Shown here piece after piece: positions 41,167-50,053 of a stretch of 64,000 nucleotides of DNA. Source of the DNA: Streptomonospora wellingtoniae (GTDB lineage Bacteria; Actinomycetota; Actinomycetes; Streptosporangiales; Streptosporangiaceae); contig NZ_JAVREK010000003.1 of the NCBI RefSeq assembly GCF_031845375.1, forward strand, positions 186,001 through 250,000. The letters are read 5' to 3'. Below the pieces are notes generated by a model. That model had not been told where the DNA came from. It made no database searches and worked only from the letters and a program-made list of their open reading frames with translations. Numbering within the stretch: the first letter of the stretch is position 1; every line of letters begins with the position of its first letter. Both the position numbers and the translations under genes were made by a program.

Positions 41167-42531
41167 TCAGATGACCCCGAGCTCCCGCATCGTGTCGGCG
41201 ACCTTGACGAAGCCGGCGACGTTGGCGCCCAGCACGTAGTTGCCCGGCGCACCGTAGGTCTCGGCCGTCTCGCGGCACATGCTGTGGATGTCGGCCATGA
41301 TCTCCGACAGCCGCCGGTCGGTGTAGTCGAAGTGCCAGGAGTCGCGCGAGGCGTTCTGCTGCATCTCCAGCCCGGAGGTGGCAACGCCGCCCGCGTTGGC
41401 GGCCTTGCCGGGACCGAAGGCGACGCCCGCGTCGGAGAACACCTTGACGGCGGCGGGCGTGGTCGGCATGTTCGCGCCCTCGCCCACGGCGATGACACCG
41501 TTGCCCACCAGGGCTTCGGCCGAGCGGCGGTCCAGCTCGTTCTGCGTGGCGCACGGCAGCGCGATGTCGCAGGGGACGTCCCAGATCGAGCCGCCGTCCA
41601 CATGCTTGGCGCGCCCTTGACGGTCGGCGTATTCGCTGATTCGGCCCGCGTGCGTCTCCTTGATGTCGCGCACGAGGTCGAGGTCGATGCCGGACTCGTC
41701 GACGATGTATCCGCCCGAGTCGGACATCGCCACGACGACACCGCCCAGTTCGGCGACCTTCTGCGCGGCGTAGACCGCCACGTTGCCGGAGCCGGAAACC
41801 ACGACGCGCCGTCCGTCGAACCCCTCGCCGCGCTCGCGCAGCATCTCGCCGACGAAGTACACGGTCCCGTAACCGGTGGCCTCGGTCCGCACCTGCGAAC
41901 CGCCCCAGTGCAGTCCCTTGCCGGTGAGCACGCCGGACTCGTAGCGGTTGGTGATCCGCTTGTACTGCCCGAACAGGTAGCCGATCTCGCGGCGGCCCAC
42001 GCCGATGTCGCCCGCGGGCACGTCGGTGTACTCGCCGATGTGGCGGTGCAGCTCGGTCATGAACGACTGGCAGAACCGCATGATCTCGGCGTCGGACCGG
42101 CCCTTGGGGTCGAAGTCGGATCCGCCCTTGCCGCCGCCGATCGGCAGGCCGGTCAGCGCGTTCTTGAAGATCTGCTCGAAACCGAGGAACTTCACGATGC
42201 CCAGGTCGACGGAGGGGTGGAAGCGCAGACCGCCCTTGTAGGGACCGAGGGCGGAGTTGAACTCCACCCGGTAGCCGCGGTTGACGTGGACGTCGCCGCT
42301 GTCGTCGGTCCAGGGCACCCGGAAGATGACCTGCCGCTCTGGCTCGATCAGCCGCTCCAGGACCCGGGCGTCGAGGTACTCGCCGTGCCGCTCCAGGGCC
42401 GGTTCCAGCGACTCCAGCACCTCGTGCACGGCCTGCCGGAACTCGGGCTGGTCGTAGTCGCGCCGCTCGATGTCGGAGAACACCTTCGCGGTCAACCGCA
42501 GGCCGTGGTCCGCGGGCGGTCGCGTCGTCAT
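41167..42531 (-). CDS. gdhA: NADP-type glutamate dehydrogenase
   Basis: Reductive amination of 2-oxoglutarate with ammonia; 454 residues, the length of hexameric NADP enzymes. Substrate site: NRGYRVEFNSALGPYKGGLRFHP. Catalytic Lys: LPIGGGKGGSDFDPKG. Nucleotide-binding region: VVVSGSGNVAVYAAQKVAELG. Late signature: ANAGGVATSGLEMQQNASR. ATG 42531 has GGGAGA about 7 bases upstream. Monocistronic, with a long upstream region. Confidence 0.95.
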   Translation of the reverse strand: MTTRPPADHGLRLTAKVFSDIERRDYDQPEFRQAVHEVLESLEPALERHGEYLDARVLERLIEPERQVIFRVPWTDDSGDVHVNRGYRVEFNSALGPYKGGLRFHPSVDLGIVKFLGFEQIFKNALTGLPIGGGKGGSDFDPKGRSDAEIMRFCQSFMTELHRHIGEYTDVPAGDIGVGRREIGYLFGQYKRITNRYESGVLTGKGLHWGGSQVRTEATGYGTVYFVGEMLRERGEGFDGRRVVVSGSGNVAVYAAQKVAELGGVVVAMSDSGGYIVDESGIDLDLVRDIKETHAGRISEYADRQGRAKHVDGGSIWDVPCDIALPCATQNELDRRSAEALVGNGVIAVGEGANMPTTPAAVKVFSDAGVAFGPGKAANAGGVATSGLEMQQNASRDSWHFDYTDRRLSEIMADIHSMCRETAETYGAPGNYVLGANVAGFVKVADTMRELGVI

Positions 42532-42980
42532 CTCTGCGTCTCCCTGATCTTCTCGTCCGGCACTCGCCGTCGTGCCCTTTGCGCCGACCGTCCGCCGGCG
42601 GACGCCTCGCGCCCGGGCGGCGGGCGCCGCGGTCTCGGCCCGCGATGCCCTGATCGACCACGTCGGGAGGCCCCAACACTGTACTTCCCGCTCCATCCGA
42701 CGATATCGGGCAGCCGCCGGACCGCGCCGCGCGAGGCATCCGTCACCGGCGCCGCACACCGGCGGCGGCGGAACCGCCGCGGTCGCGAGGCCGGGAACCA
42801 TTGTTCAGGTGTACTTGAGGGTGCTTCGCTTCCAACGGCCGGCGATTTTGAATGGTGTTGCGCCCCAGGTTCTGATTGGCTTTTGACTCCCGATCCGACT
42901 CCCGTTGGGCCATCCTGTGCCAACTGGAGAAGGCCGTAATCCTCCACACGGCGCGGCCGGTTCCCCGGCGCCGTCCGAAC
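42532..42980. other. Upstream region of gdhA, no gene
   Basis: About 450 bp without a credible gene. The part at 42790-42950 is visibly richer in A/T than the rest of the window and may hold the gdhA promoter or a decayed insertion. On the minus strand a short frame ends TWGATPFKIAGRWKRSTLKYT, which I could not match to any family. Confidence 0.4.
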
Positions 42981-43024
42981 CGGCTGCCCCGCCTCCCCCT
43001 GCGCCGGGGGAGGCGGGGCAGCCG
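42981..43024. terminator. Perfect 19-bp hairpin
   Basis: CGGCTGCCCCGCCTCCCCC pairs perfectly with its complement at 43006-43024 across the loop TGCGCC. It directly follows the sugar ABC permease stop (minus strand) and ends that operon. Confidence 0.82.
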
Positions 43025-43061
43025 GGCGGGGATCCGGACGGCCGGACACGCGGCGCCCGGC

Positions 43062-44075
43062 TCAGGCCCGCTTCCAGTTCTTGAGGCTGTCGATGGCCAC
43101 GGCCAGTACGATGACGGCGCCCTTGATGATGAGCTGGTAGAAGTAGGGCACGTTCATCAGCAGCAGCCCGTTGCTGAGCACACCCATGATCATCGCGCCG
43201 ATCAGGGTCCGCTGGACGGTGCCGATCCCGCCCATCAGGCTCGTGCCGCCGAGTACGACGGCGGCGATCGCATCCAGCTCGTAGGTCTCGCCCGCGGTGG
43301 GCTGGCCCGACATCACGCGCGCGGAGAAGATCACCCCGGCCAGTCCGGCGCAGGCGCCCGCGATGACGTAGACCCGCACCAGGGTCCACTTCACCTTGAT
43401 TCCGGCCAGCCGCGCGGCCTCGGGGTTGCCGCCGATGGCGTAGACCTCGGTGCCGAACCGGGTGTAGCGCAGCACGAACCACAGCACGGCGAAGACCGCG
43501 AGCATCAGCACGACCGGCACGGGCACGCCGGCGATGAAGCCGCTGCCCATGAGTCGGAACCCGAGGTCGTCGGCCACCAGCGGCTGGCCGTCGGTGAGCA
43601 GGTAGGCGGTGCCGCGCAGGTAGGTCAGGCCACCGAGGGTGACGATGAACGCCGGAAGCGCGAGGTAGGCGATGAGGGCACCGCTGAGCAGGCCGAACGC
43701 GGCCCCCACGGCGATACCGCCGGCGATGCAGAGGATGGCCGGCATGCCCGAGGTCCACAGCAGGACCGACACGATGCCGCACACCGCCAGGTTGGAGCCC
43801 ACGGACAGGTCGATTCCGCGGGTGAGGATGACCAGTGTCATCCCCGCGGCCAGGATCGCGTTGATCGAGGCCGCCCGCGCGACGTTGAAGACGTTGGCGA
43901 ACGACAGGAAGTTGGGCGCGAGCACCGCCATCAGCACGATCATCAGCACTAGAACGCCGAGGATGCCGTAGCGGTCCCACAGTCTCGCGAACCGCGGCCT
44001 CCCCGCTCGCGGAGAGGCGATGCCCGCCGCTTTGGCGACGGGTGCCGGATCGCCGGCACGACTCGTCTCGGTCAT
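43062..44075 (-). CDS. Ribose-type sugar ABC transporter permease
   Basis: RbsC/BPD-transp-2 permease of 337 residues with eight to ten hydrophobic segments. LAAGMTLVILTRGIDLSVGSNLAV and GGLTYLRGTAYLLTDGQPL are diagnostic, as is GGNPEAARLAGIKV and VLGGTSLMGGIGTVQRTLIGA. ATG 44075 follows AAGGAAA. Last gene of the LacI-controlled operon, 99 bp behind the ATPase. Confidence 0.92.
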   Translation of the reverse strand: MTETSRAGDPAPVAKAAGIASPRAGRPRFARLWDRYGILGVLVLMIVLMAVLAPNFLSFANVFNVARAASINAILAAGMTLVILTRGIDLSVGSNLAVCGIVSVLLWTSGMPAILCIAGGIAVGAAFGLLSGALIAYLALPAFIVTLGGLTYLRGTAYLLTDGQPLVADDLGFRLMGSGFIAGVPVPVVLMLAVFAVLWFVLRYTRFGTEVYAIGGNPEAARLAGIKVKWTLVRVYVIAGACAGLAGVIFSARVMSGQPTAGETYELDAIAAVVLGGTSLMGGIGTVQRTLIGAMIMGVLSNGLLLMNVPYFYQLIIKGAVIVLAVAIDSLKNWKRA

Positions 44076-44174
44076 AGGTTTCCTTGGTCCTCAAAAGGTC
44101 GGTGGCAGGGGTGGGGATACGGGGAGCGGGCGGCCGTCGGGCCCGCCGATCTGAACGCCGGCCCGCACGGCGGC

Positions 44175-45686
44175 CTATCCGCTCCCTGCGGCGACGCCGG
44201 TGGCGTGCAGCATGACCGTTTCCTCGGTCGCCTCCGCACGGGAGAGCTCCGCGGCGACGGTCCCGTTGCGCATGACCAGCACCCGGTCGCTGATGCCCAG
44301 CAGCTCCGGCAGGTCGGAGGAGATGACCAGGACGGCGACGCCCTCGGCCGCCAGCCGGTCGACGATCCGGTAGATCTCCTGTTTGGCGCCGACATCGACG
44401 CCGCGTGTGGGCTCGTCCAGCAGCAGGACCCGCGGGGACACGGCCAGCCAACGGCCGAGAACGACCTTCTGCTGGTTGCCGCCCGACAGTTCGACCACCC
44501 GCTGCAGCACCGACGAACAGCGCACCCGCAGCGCGTCGACCTGCGACGCGACGCGCCGTGCGATGCGCCCGCTCCGCAGCACCCCGAGATCGCTGACCTG
44601 TCCCAGGCCCAGCCCGGTGGTGACCACGTTGTCGCGGATCGACATGTCCGGAAACAGCGCCTGTTCCTTGCGGCTCTCGGGCACGTAGGCGACGCCGTTC
44701 CTGGTCGCGTCGAGCGGGCTGCGGTGAAAGACCGGGCGCCCGCCCACGCGCAGCCGCCCCCTGCGGGCGCGCGCCGCGCCGAACAGCAGCTGGGCCAGTT
44801 CGGTGCGGCCCGCGCCGATGAGGCCGCCCAGCCCCACGACCTCTCCGGCGCGCAGCGTCAGGTCGACCGGGCCGATGCCGGCGCCGTCGCCGATCCCCTC
44901 GGCCTCCAGCACCGGTTCGCCCGGCTCCTGCCGCCGGCGCGCGTACAGGTCGGTGAGGGTGCGCCCGACCATGCGGGCGACGATCTCCTCGGGCCCCAGC
45001 TCGGCGCGCGGCGAGGTGCCCACCCAGTGGCCGTCGCGCAGGACCGTGATGGTGTCGGCCAGCCGGTAGACCTCCTCCATGCGGTGGCTGATGTAGAGCA
45101 GGCCCATCCCCCGCCCGCGCATCTCCTCCACCAGGGAGAACAGGCGCTGGGCCTCGGTCTCGGACAGGGCGGCGGTGGGCTCGTCGAGCACGAGCACGCG
45201 GGCGTTCTGCGCGACCGCCCGCGCGATCTCGACGACCTGCTGCATGCCGACGCTGAGTGTGCTCAGGACGGCGTCGGGGTCGATGCCGCCGCCCACGCGC
45301 TCCAGCTTGGCGGCGGCCTCGCGCCTGATGCGCGACCGGTCCAGCAGGCCGAACCGGGTGCGGGGCTCGCGGCCCAGCGCGAGGTTCTGCGCCACGGTGA
45401 GGTTGGGCGCGAGGTTGAGTTCCTGGTGGATCACCGCGATTCCCAGGTCCACCGCCCGCTGGGGGGTCGTGATCGACACCGGGCGCTCGTCGAGCTCGAT
45501 CGTGCCCGAGTCGGGAGTGTGCACCCCGGCCAGCATCTTGATGAGCGTCGACTTGCCCGCGCCGTTCTCACCCATGAGCGCGTGCACCTCGCCCGAGCGC
45601 AGCTCGAAGCCGACGTCGGTGAGCGCCTGTACGCCGGGGAACGCCTTGCTCACCCCGGTCATGCGCAGCAGCGGAGTGGTGCTCAC
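44175..45686 (-). CDS. Ribose-type sugar ABC transporter ATP-binding protein (duplicated)
   Basis: RbsA-like protein of 503 residues with two ATPase halves. First half: GENGAGKSTLIKMLAG, IHQELNLAPNLTV, LSVGMQQVVEIARA, LVLDEPTAALSE. Second half has the degenerate Walker A GLIGAGRTELAQLLFG, then YVPESRKEQALF, LSGGNQQKVVLGRWL and LLLDEPTRGVDVGAK. GTG 45686 overlaps the binding-protein stop (GTGA). Confidence 0.94.
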   Translation of the reverse strand: MSTTPLLRMTGVSKAFPGVQALTDVGFELRSGEVHALMGENGAGKSTLIKMLAGVHTPDSGTIELDERPVSITTPQRAVDLGIAVIHQELNLAPNLTVAQNLALGREPRTRFGLLDRSRIRREAAAKLERVGGGIDPDAVLSTLSVGMQQVVEIARAVAQNARVLVLDEPTAALSETEAQRLFSLVEEMRGRGMGLLYISHRMEEVYRLADTITVLRDGHWVGTSPRAELGPEEIVARMVGRTLTDLYARRRQEPGEPVLEAEGIGDGAGIGPVDLTLRAGEVVGLGGLIGAGRTELAQLLFGAARARRGRLRVGGRPVFHRSPLDATRNGVAYVPESRKEQALFPDMSIRDNVVTTGLGLGQVSDLGVLRSGRIARRVASQVDALRVRCSSVLQRVVELSGGNQQKVVLGRWLAVSPRVLLLDEPTRGVDVGAKQEIYRIVDRLAAEGVAVLVISSDLPELLGISDRVLVMRNGTVAAELSRAEATEETVMLHATGVAAGSG

Positions 45687-46642
45687 TTCCAGCCCTCGTA
45701 GTCGTCGAGGTTGTCGGCGGTGATCAGCTCGGTCTCGACGAGCTGCTCGGTGTTCTTCACCTGCTCGCCGTTGTGCAGCTTCGTGGCCATCTCAAGGCCG
45801 CTCACGCCGAGCTGCTTGGGGTCCTGCGCAGCGGTGGCCTCGAACATCGAGTCGGGCTTGCCCAACTCCTTCTCGGCGGCGGGCGAGCCGTCCACGCCGA
45901 CGATCGTGAGGTCCTCGACCCCCGTCTGCTGGGCGGCCAGGTTGGCGCCGAGCGCGGTGGGGTCGTTGATGGCGAAGATCCCGTCGACGTCGGAGTTGGC
46001 GGTGAGCATGTCGGTGGCGACGGTCAGCGCCTCCTCGCGGTTGTTGTCGCCGTGCTGGTGGCCCGCGACCTCGATGTCGGGATAGTCCTTCATGACCTCC
46101 TCGCAGCCCTTCACGCGGTCCTGCACCGAGGAGATAGGCGTGCCGTCGATCATCAGGATGCGGCCCTCGCCGCCAATCGACTCGAACAGGTGCTCGCAGG
46201 CCAGCCGACCGGCCTGGACGTTGTCGGAAGTGATGAAGGCGTCGGCGTTCTTGGCGGTCACGTCGACCGCGACGACGGTGATTCCGGCGTCGACCGCGCG
46301 CTGCACGGCCGGGCCGATGCCCTTGGAGTCAACGGGGTTGATCAGCAGCACGTCGATCTGCTGCTGGATGAAGGCGTCGATCTGCTCGTTCTGGGCGCCG
46401 AGGTCCTGGCGCCCGTCCTCGGTGACGACCTCGGCGCCCATCTCCTTGGCGGCGTCCTCGACACCGGCCTGCATGGCGGAGAAGAAGGGGTTGCTGAGGT
46501 CCTGGACCATGAGGCCGATCGTCTCGATCTCGCCGCCCTCGTCGGAGTTCTCGACGGGGCTCTGCGAGCTGCAGCCGGAGAGCAGGAGGGTGCCGGCGGC
46601 CAGGGCGGCGAGGACGGTCTTGGTGTGTGGCAGGCGGTACAT
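45683..46642 (-). CDS. Ribose/galactose-type sugar-binding lipoprotein
   Basis: Periplasmic-binding-protein-1-like receptor of 319 residues. Lipobox LLLSGC at residues about 19-24. IGLMVQDLSNPFFSAMQAGVEDAAKEMG, IQQQIDVLLINPVDSKGIGPAVQRAVDAGITVVAVD and VDGIFAINDPTALGANLAA are RbsB-like. AAGGAG before ATG 46642. The ManA gene upstream hints at a mannose-, fructose- or related hexose substrate. Confidence 0.93.
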   Translation of the reverse strand: MYRLPHTKTVLAALAAGTLLLSGCSSQSPVENSDEGGEIETIGLMVQDLSNPFFSAMQAGVEDAAKEMGAEVVTEDGRQDLGAQNEQIDAFIQQQIDVLLINPVDSKGIGPAVQRAVDAGITVVAVDVTAKNADAFITSDNVQAGRLACEHLFESIGGEGRILMIDGTPISSVQDRVKGCEEVMKDYPDIEVAGHQHGDNNREEALTVATDMLTANSDVDGIFAINDPTALGANLAAQQTGVEDLTIVGVDGSPAAEKELGKPDSMFEATAAQDPKQLGVSGLEMATKLHNGEQVKNTEQLVETELITADNLDDYEGWK

Positions 46643-46810
46643 GGGGTGCTCCTTCGAAGGTCTGCTGCACCGGAGGTCGGGGTTCCGGTGCCGGGGAGGG
46701 GTGCGAGGGACGGCCTGCAAGGGTGGGCAACAGCGGTCTCGGACGGGGTCGGCCGGCGGACGGTCCGGTGCCGCGCCGGTGCGGGGGCGGGGCGGGCGCG
46801 GCAGGTGCGG

Positions 46811-47893
46811 TCAGTGCGGCGCGCCGGATTCGGCGGCGGGTGCGGGAGCGGGTTCGGGAGCGCGTTCGTGCGCGGGGTCGGGCGGACGGCACAGCACGGC
46901 GGTGGCCGCGCCGCTCATGCGCAGCGGCCCGGCGCCGTGCGGCAGGACCAGTACGTCGCCGCGTGCCAAGCCGAGTTCCGTATCGGCCGTGCGCAGAGCG
47001 CCGGAGCCCTCCAGCACGACCAGCACGCCGAAACCGGCGGGGACGCCGGTTTCCGCCCCCGCTGGGGGCCGCAGGAGGTCAGCGCGGAAGAAGGGCGCGG
47101 CCGCCGGCGCCAGCAGCGGCCGGGGCGTCCCGGCGGGTTCGGCGGCGAGTGCGGCGGGCACGCGCAGCGCCTCCACCTCTGCGGAGCTGAGCGGTGTGCG
47201 GCCCACTGCGTCCAGCGCGACGTCGAAGCCCAGTCCGAGGTGGCCCTCACCGGGGCCGTCGAGGGCGTAGCCGCGCCAGTCGAGCAGGATGGAGAAGTCG
47301 GTGGGCTCCTGGACCTCCAGGACGAACGCGCCGGTGCCCAGGGCGTGCGGGACGCCCGCCGGCACCACGACGGTGTCGCCGGTCTGCAGTGGGACCTCGT
47401 GCATCCGCTCCAGCAGTCCGGCGGTGTCCTGGCGCTCGACCAGTCCGGCGAGCTCGCCGCGCTCCACCGGAACGCGGAAGCCCAGGTGGACGGTTGTGTC
47501 CTCCTCCGCGTCGAGGACGGCCCAGGCCTCGGTCTTGCCGTGGGCGCACCCGAGGTGGCGTCCGGCGAAGGCGCGGTCGGGGTGCAGATGGACGGGCAGG
47601 CGCTCGCCGGCGTGCAGGAGCTTGGCCAGCAGCTCCGGCTGCGCGCCGAACCGCTCCACGTGTGCGGGCCCCAGCCAGGCTGCCGGGTCGGCGATGATGG
47701 CGTCGCGCAGCAGCGAACCGTCCTCAAGCCGGCTCAGCCCGTCCGGTTCGGCACCGGACCGGGCGGTCGTCGACGCCAGCCACTCCTCGGGTGAGCGTTC
47801 ACAACGAGGCGGGCCGCCGCGTAGGTCGGCGATGGCCGCGCCACCGCGATAGAAGTGCTCCATCGCCGCGACCGGCATCCGCAGTGGACGCAT
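46811..47893 (-). CDS. manA: Mannose-6-phosphate isomerase, class I type
   Basis: Zinc-dependent aldose-ketose isomerase, about 360 residues. LLAKLLHAGERLPVHLHPD and AHGKTEAWAVLDAEEDTTVHLGF give the metal ligands (H-x-H, Glu), and GDTVVVPAGVPHALGTGAFVLEVQEPTDFS holds the late His. ATG 47893 has GGAGG 5 bases upstream. It is the first gene of the sugar operon, downstream of a LacI-type dyad, and links the imported sugar to fructose-6-phosphate. Confidence 0.85.
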   Translation of the reverse strand: MRPLRMPVAAMEHFYRGGAAIADLRGGPPRCERSPEEWLASTTARSGAEPDGLSRLEDGSLLRDAIIADPAAWLGPAHVERFGAQPELLAKLLHAGERLPVHLHPDRAFAGRHLGCAHGKTEAWAVLDAEEDTTVHLGFRVPVERGELAGLVERQDTAGLLERMHEVPLQTGDTVVVPAGVPHALGTGAFVLEVQEPTDFSILLDWRGYALDGPGEGHLGLGFDVALDAVGRTPLSSAEVEALRVPAALAAEPAGTPRPLLAPAAAPFFRADLLRPPAGAETGVPAGFGVLVVLEGSGALRTADTELGLARGDVLVLPHGAGPLRMSGAATAVLCRPPDPAHERAPEPAPAPAAESGAPH

Positions 47894-47920
47894 CCGCACC
47901 TCCGTCGACCTCCACAGACA

Positions 47921-47932
47921 GACAACGTTGTC
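47921..47932. promoter_or_regulatory. LacI-type operator GACAACGTTGTC (manA side)
   Basis: Perfect 12-bp palindrome with the central AACGTT typical of LacI-family operators, 28 bp before the manA start. A near-identical site lies 120 bp away on the lacI side. Confidence 0.75.
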
Positions 47933-48051
47933 CCCAGTACAGTGAGGCGGCTCACTCGGACGTGTCAAGAGGTATCCGGACATTCGACCTGGCTAGCGAG
48001 GTGCTGCGATGATATCCGGAGGTCCGGGAGGGCGGCCCGAGAGGGCTGCGA

Positions 48052-48063
48052 GACAACGTTGCC
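48052..48063. promoter_or_regulatory. LacI-type operator GACAACGTTGCC (lacI side)
   Basis: Eleven of twelve bases match the manA-side site. It is 133 bp before the LacI start. Two sites in one divergent region suggest autoregulation and possibly looping. Confidence 0.7.
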
Positions 48064-48196
48064 TCGACCTCGCACATCCAGTACGTTGACGGCACCGGCG
48101 CCCCCGCGCCGAGTCGCCGAGGCCGCGCCCGCAGGCGGAACCGGGGCCGCGGTCGCCCCCGGCGCCGCGCCGCCGACGAGACCGAGGAGCCCAGCC

Positions 48197-49225
48197 ATGA
48201 CCGACCAGGCCGCGGGGCGGGACCGCGACCGGCGGCCCACGATGGTCGACGTGGCGCGGGCCGCCGGGGTCAGCCTCAAGACCGTCTCGCGCGTGGCCAA
48301 CGGGGTGCCCACGGTGCGCTCCGACCTCGCCGACCGCGTCCGCGCCGCGATGTCGGAGCTGGGGTTCCAGCGCAACAACGTGGCCGCGAACCTGCGCAGC
48401 GGCCGCAACACGGCCACGATCGGGCTGATCATCCTCGACCTGGCCAATCCGTTCTACTCAACGATCGCCGCCGCGGCCGCCGCCGTGGCGGAGCGGTTCG
48501 ACACCCAGCTGATCACCGCCAGCTCCGGCTGGGACCCCGTCCGCGAGCGCGAGCTCGTGCTCGACCTGTGCGAACGCCGGGTGGACGGGCTGATCATCGC
48601 CCCCACCGGCGACGACCAGTCCTACTTGGGCGCCGAGATCGCGCGCGGTATGCCCGCGGTGTTCATCGACAGCCCGCCGAGCGGGTGTCTGGCCGACACG
48701 GTGCTGATCGACAACCGCACCGGCACGCGCGACCTCGTCCGCCGTCTGCTCGCCGAGGGCCACCGCGACATCGGCGTGATCACGGACTCGCTCAACGACT
48801 TCACGATGCGCGAGCGCCTGGCAGGGGCCGCCGAGGCACTGGAGGAGGCGGGGATCGAGAGCGGCCGCCACTTCCGGCGGATCTACTCCGACCGGCCGCA
48901 CACAGCCGGCGACGCGGTCGGTGCCATGCTGGACTCCTCCGAGCCGCCCACCGCGTTCTTCTGCGGCAACAACCGCATCCTGCTCGGCGCCGTCGAGGAA
49001 TTGGCACGCAGGCACGACCGGACGCGCCTGGCGGCGTTCGACGACTTCGAGTTCGCCCCGCTGCTGCCCCGGCCCGTGACCGTCGTCGGCTACGACACGC
49101 GCACCCTGGGCCGCCTGGCGGCGGAACTGGTCTTCCAGCGGCTGCGCAGGCCGCGCTCGGCGCAGGCGAACTACGTGGTCCCCACCTACCTCGTCGACCG
49201 GGGCATGGCGGTCGACCCCGTGTGA
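48197..49225 (+). CDS. LacI-family transcriptional regulator
   Basis: Repressor of 342 residues. HTH and hinge: TMVDVARAAGVSLKTVSRVANGVPTVRSDLADRVRAAMSELGFQRNNVAANLRSG. Effector domain: IGLIILDLANPFYSTIAAAAAAVAER and a late TVVGYDTRTLGRLAAELVFQRL. ATG 48197 has GAGGAG about 7 bases upstream. Divergent from the manA/sugar ABC operon, with two matching operators between them. Confidence 0.93.
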   Translation: MTDQAAGRDRDRRPTMVDVARAAGVSLKTVSRVANGVPTVRSDLADRVRAAMSELGFQRNNVAANLRSGRNTATIGLIILDLANPFYSTIAAAAAAVAERFDTQLITASSGWDPVRERELVLDLCERRVDGLIIAPTGDDQSYLGAEIARGMPAVFIDSPPSGCLADTVLIDNRTGTRDLVRRLLAEGHRDIGVITDSLNDFTMRERLAGAAEALEEAGIESGRHFRRIYSDRPHTAGDAVGAMLDSSEPPTAFFCGNNRILLGAVEELARRHDRTRLAAFDDFEFAPLLPRPVTVVGYDTRTLGRLAAELVFQRLRRPRSAQANYVVPTYLVDRGMAVDPV

Positions 49226-49226
49226 G

Positions 49227-49248
49227 CGTCCCCGCAGACGCGGGGACG
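49227..49248. terminator. Perfect 9-bp hairpin after the LacI gene
   Basis: CGTCCCCGC pairs with GCGGGGACG around AGAC, one base after the LacI stop codon. Confidence 0.65.
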
Positions 49249-49306
49249 GGCACGGGTTCGCCGGGGCCGGGCCGGGGCCCGGGGCCGGTCGCCTAGTGTT
49301 GCCGTC

Positions 49307-50008
49307 ATGACCGGACTCGAAGCGGCGCCGCACCCTGCGGCCGAACCGGAGACGACCGCCGTACCCGCAGGAGAGATCATGCTGCGGGACGAGGGCACGC
49401 GGCGGGAGTGGCGGGTGGAGATCGACGCGTTCTCCATCGCGGCGTGTCCGGTCACCGTGGGCCTCTACCGCGCCGTATCGGGCGCGGACGGCGCGGACGG
49501 CGCGGACCCGCGCGAGCCGGTCACCGAGGTCTCCTGGATCGACGCGGTGCGCTTCTGCGACCGGCTCTCGCTCGCGGCCGGTCTGCGCCCCTGCTACTCC
49601 GGTGAGCCGGGGCCCGACGGTCTGGGCGTCGCCTGCGACCGGACGGCCGACGGCTACCGGCTGCCCACCGAGGCCGAGTGGGAGTACGCGTGCCGAGCCG
49701 GCGACACGGGCGTCCGCTACGGCGAACTGGACGACATCGCCTGGCACCGCGGCAACTCCGGCGGCGCCGCCCGCGAGGTCGCGACCCGGGCGCCCAACGC
49801 CTGGGGGCTGCACGACACCGTCGGCAACGTGTGGGAATGGTGCTGGGACCGCTTCGACCCCCGCGTCTACGGTCCTTACCGCGTCTTCCGCGGCGGCGGC
49901 TGGAACGACCTGCCCCGCGGCTGCCGCGCCTCGTGCCGCCGCAAGAGCCATCCGACGCTGCGCACCGACGACCTGGGATTCCGCGTGGCCAGGTCGCGGC
50001 CGGCGTAG
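49307..50008 (+). CDS. SUMF1/FGE-fold protein lacking the FGE cysteine pair
   Basis: 233 residues of the SUMF1 fold: YRLPTEAEWEYACRAGDTGVRYGELDDIAW, LHDTVGNVWEWCWDRFDPR and a final LGFRVARS. The active-site region reads GGGWNDLPRGCRASCRRKS; two cysteines exist but with a different position and spacing from the C-x4-C of true FGEs, including the one at 18407. It is probably not a sulfatase maturase but one of the many SUMF1-domain proteins with other roles (oxidase, binding). GTG/ATG start 49307. Confidence 0.82.
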   Translation: MTGLEAAPHPAAEPETTAVPAGEIMLRDEGTRREWRVEIDAFSIAACPVTVGLYRAVSGADGADGADPREPVTEVSWIDAVRFCDRLSLAAGLRPCYSGEPGPDGLGVACDRTADGYRLPTEAEWEYACRAGDTGVRYGELDDIAWHRGNSGGAAREVATRAPNAWGLHDTVGNVWEWCWDRFDPRVYGPYRVFRGGGWNDLPRGCRASCRRKSHPTLRTDDLGFRVARSRPA

Positions 50009-50023
50009 CGGGGCGCGCCCCGC

Positions 50024-50046
50024 CCGGGGGCGCCGCGCGCCCCCGG
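50024..50046. terminator. Perfect 10-bp hairpin between convergent genes
   Basis: CCGGGGGCGC pairs with GCGCCCCCGG around CGC, between the SUMF1 and DUF574 stops. Confidence 0.7.
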
Positions 50047-50053
50047 CCCACCG

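Noticed and set aside
42743..42949. AT-richer segment near gdhA as a transposase remnant
   Set aside because: No recognisable transposase motif or terminal repeats; left as unexplained intergenic DNA.
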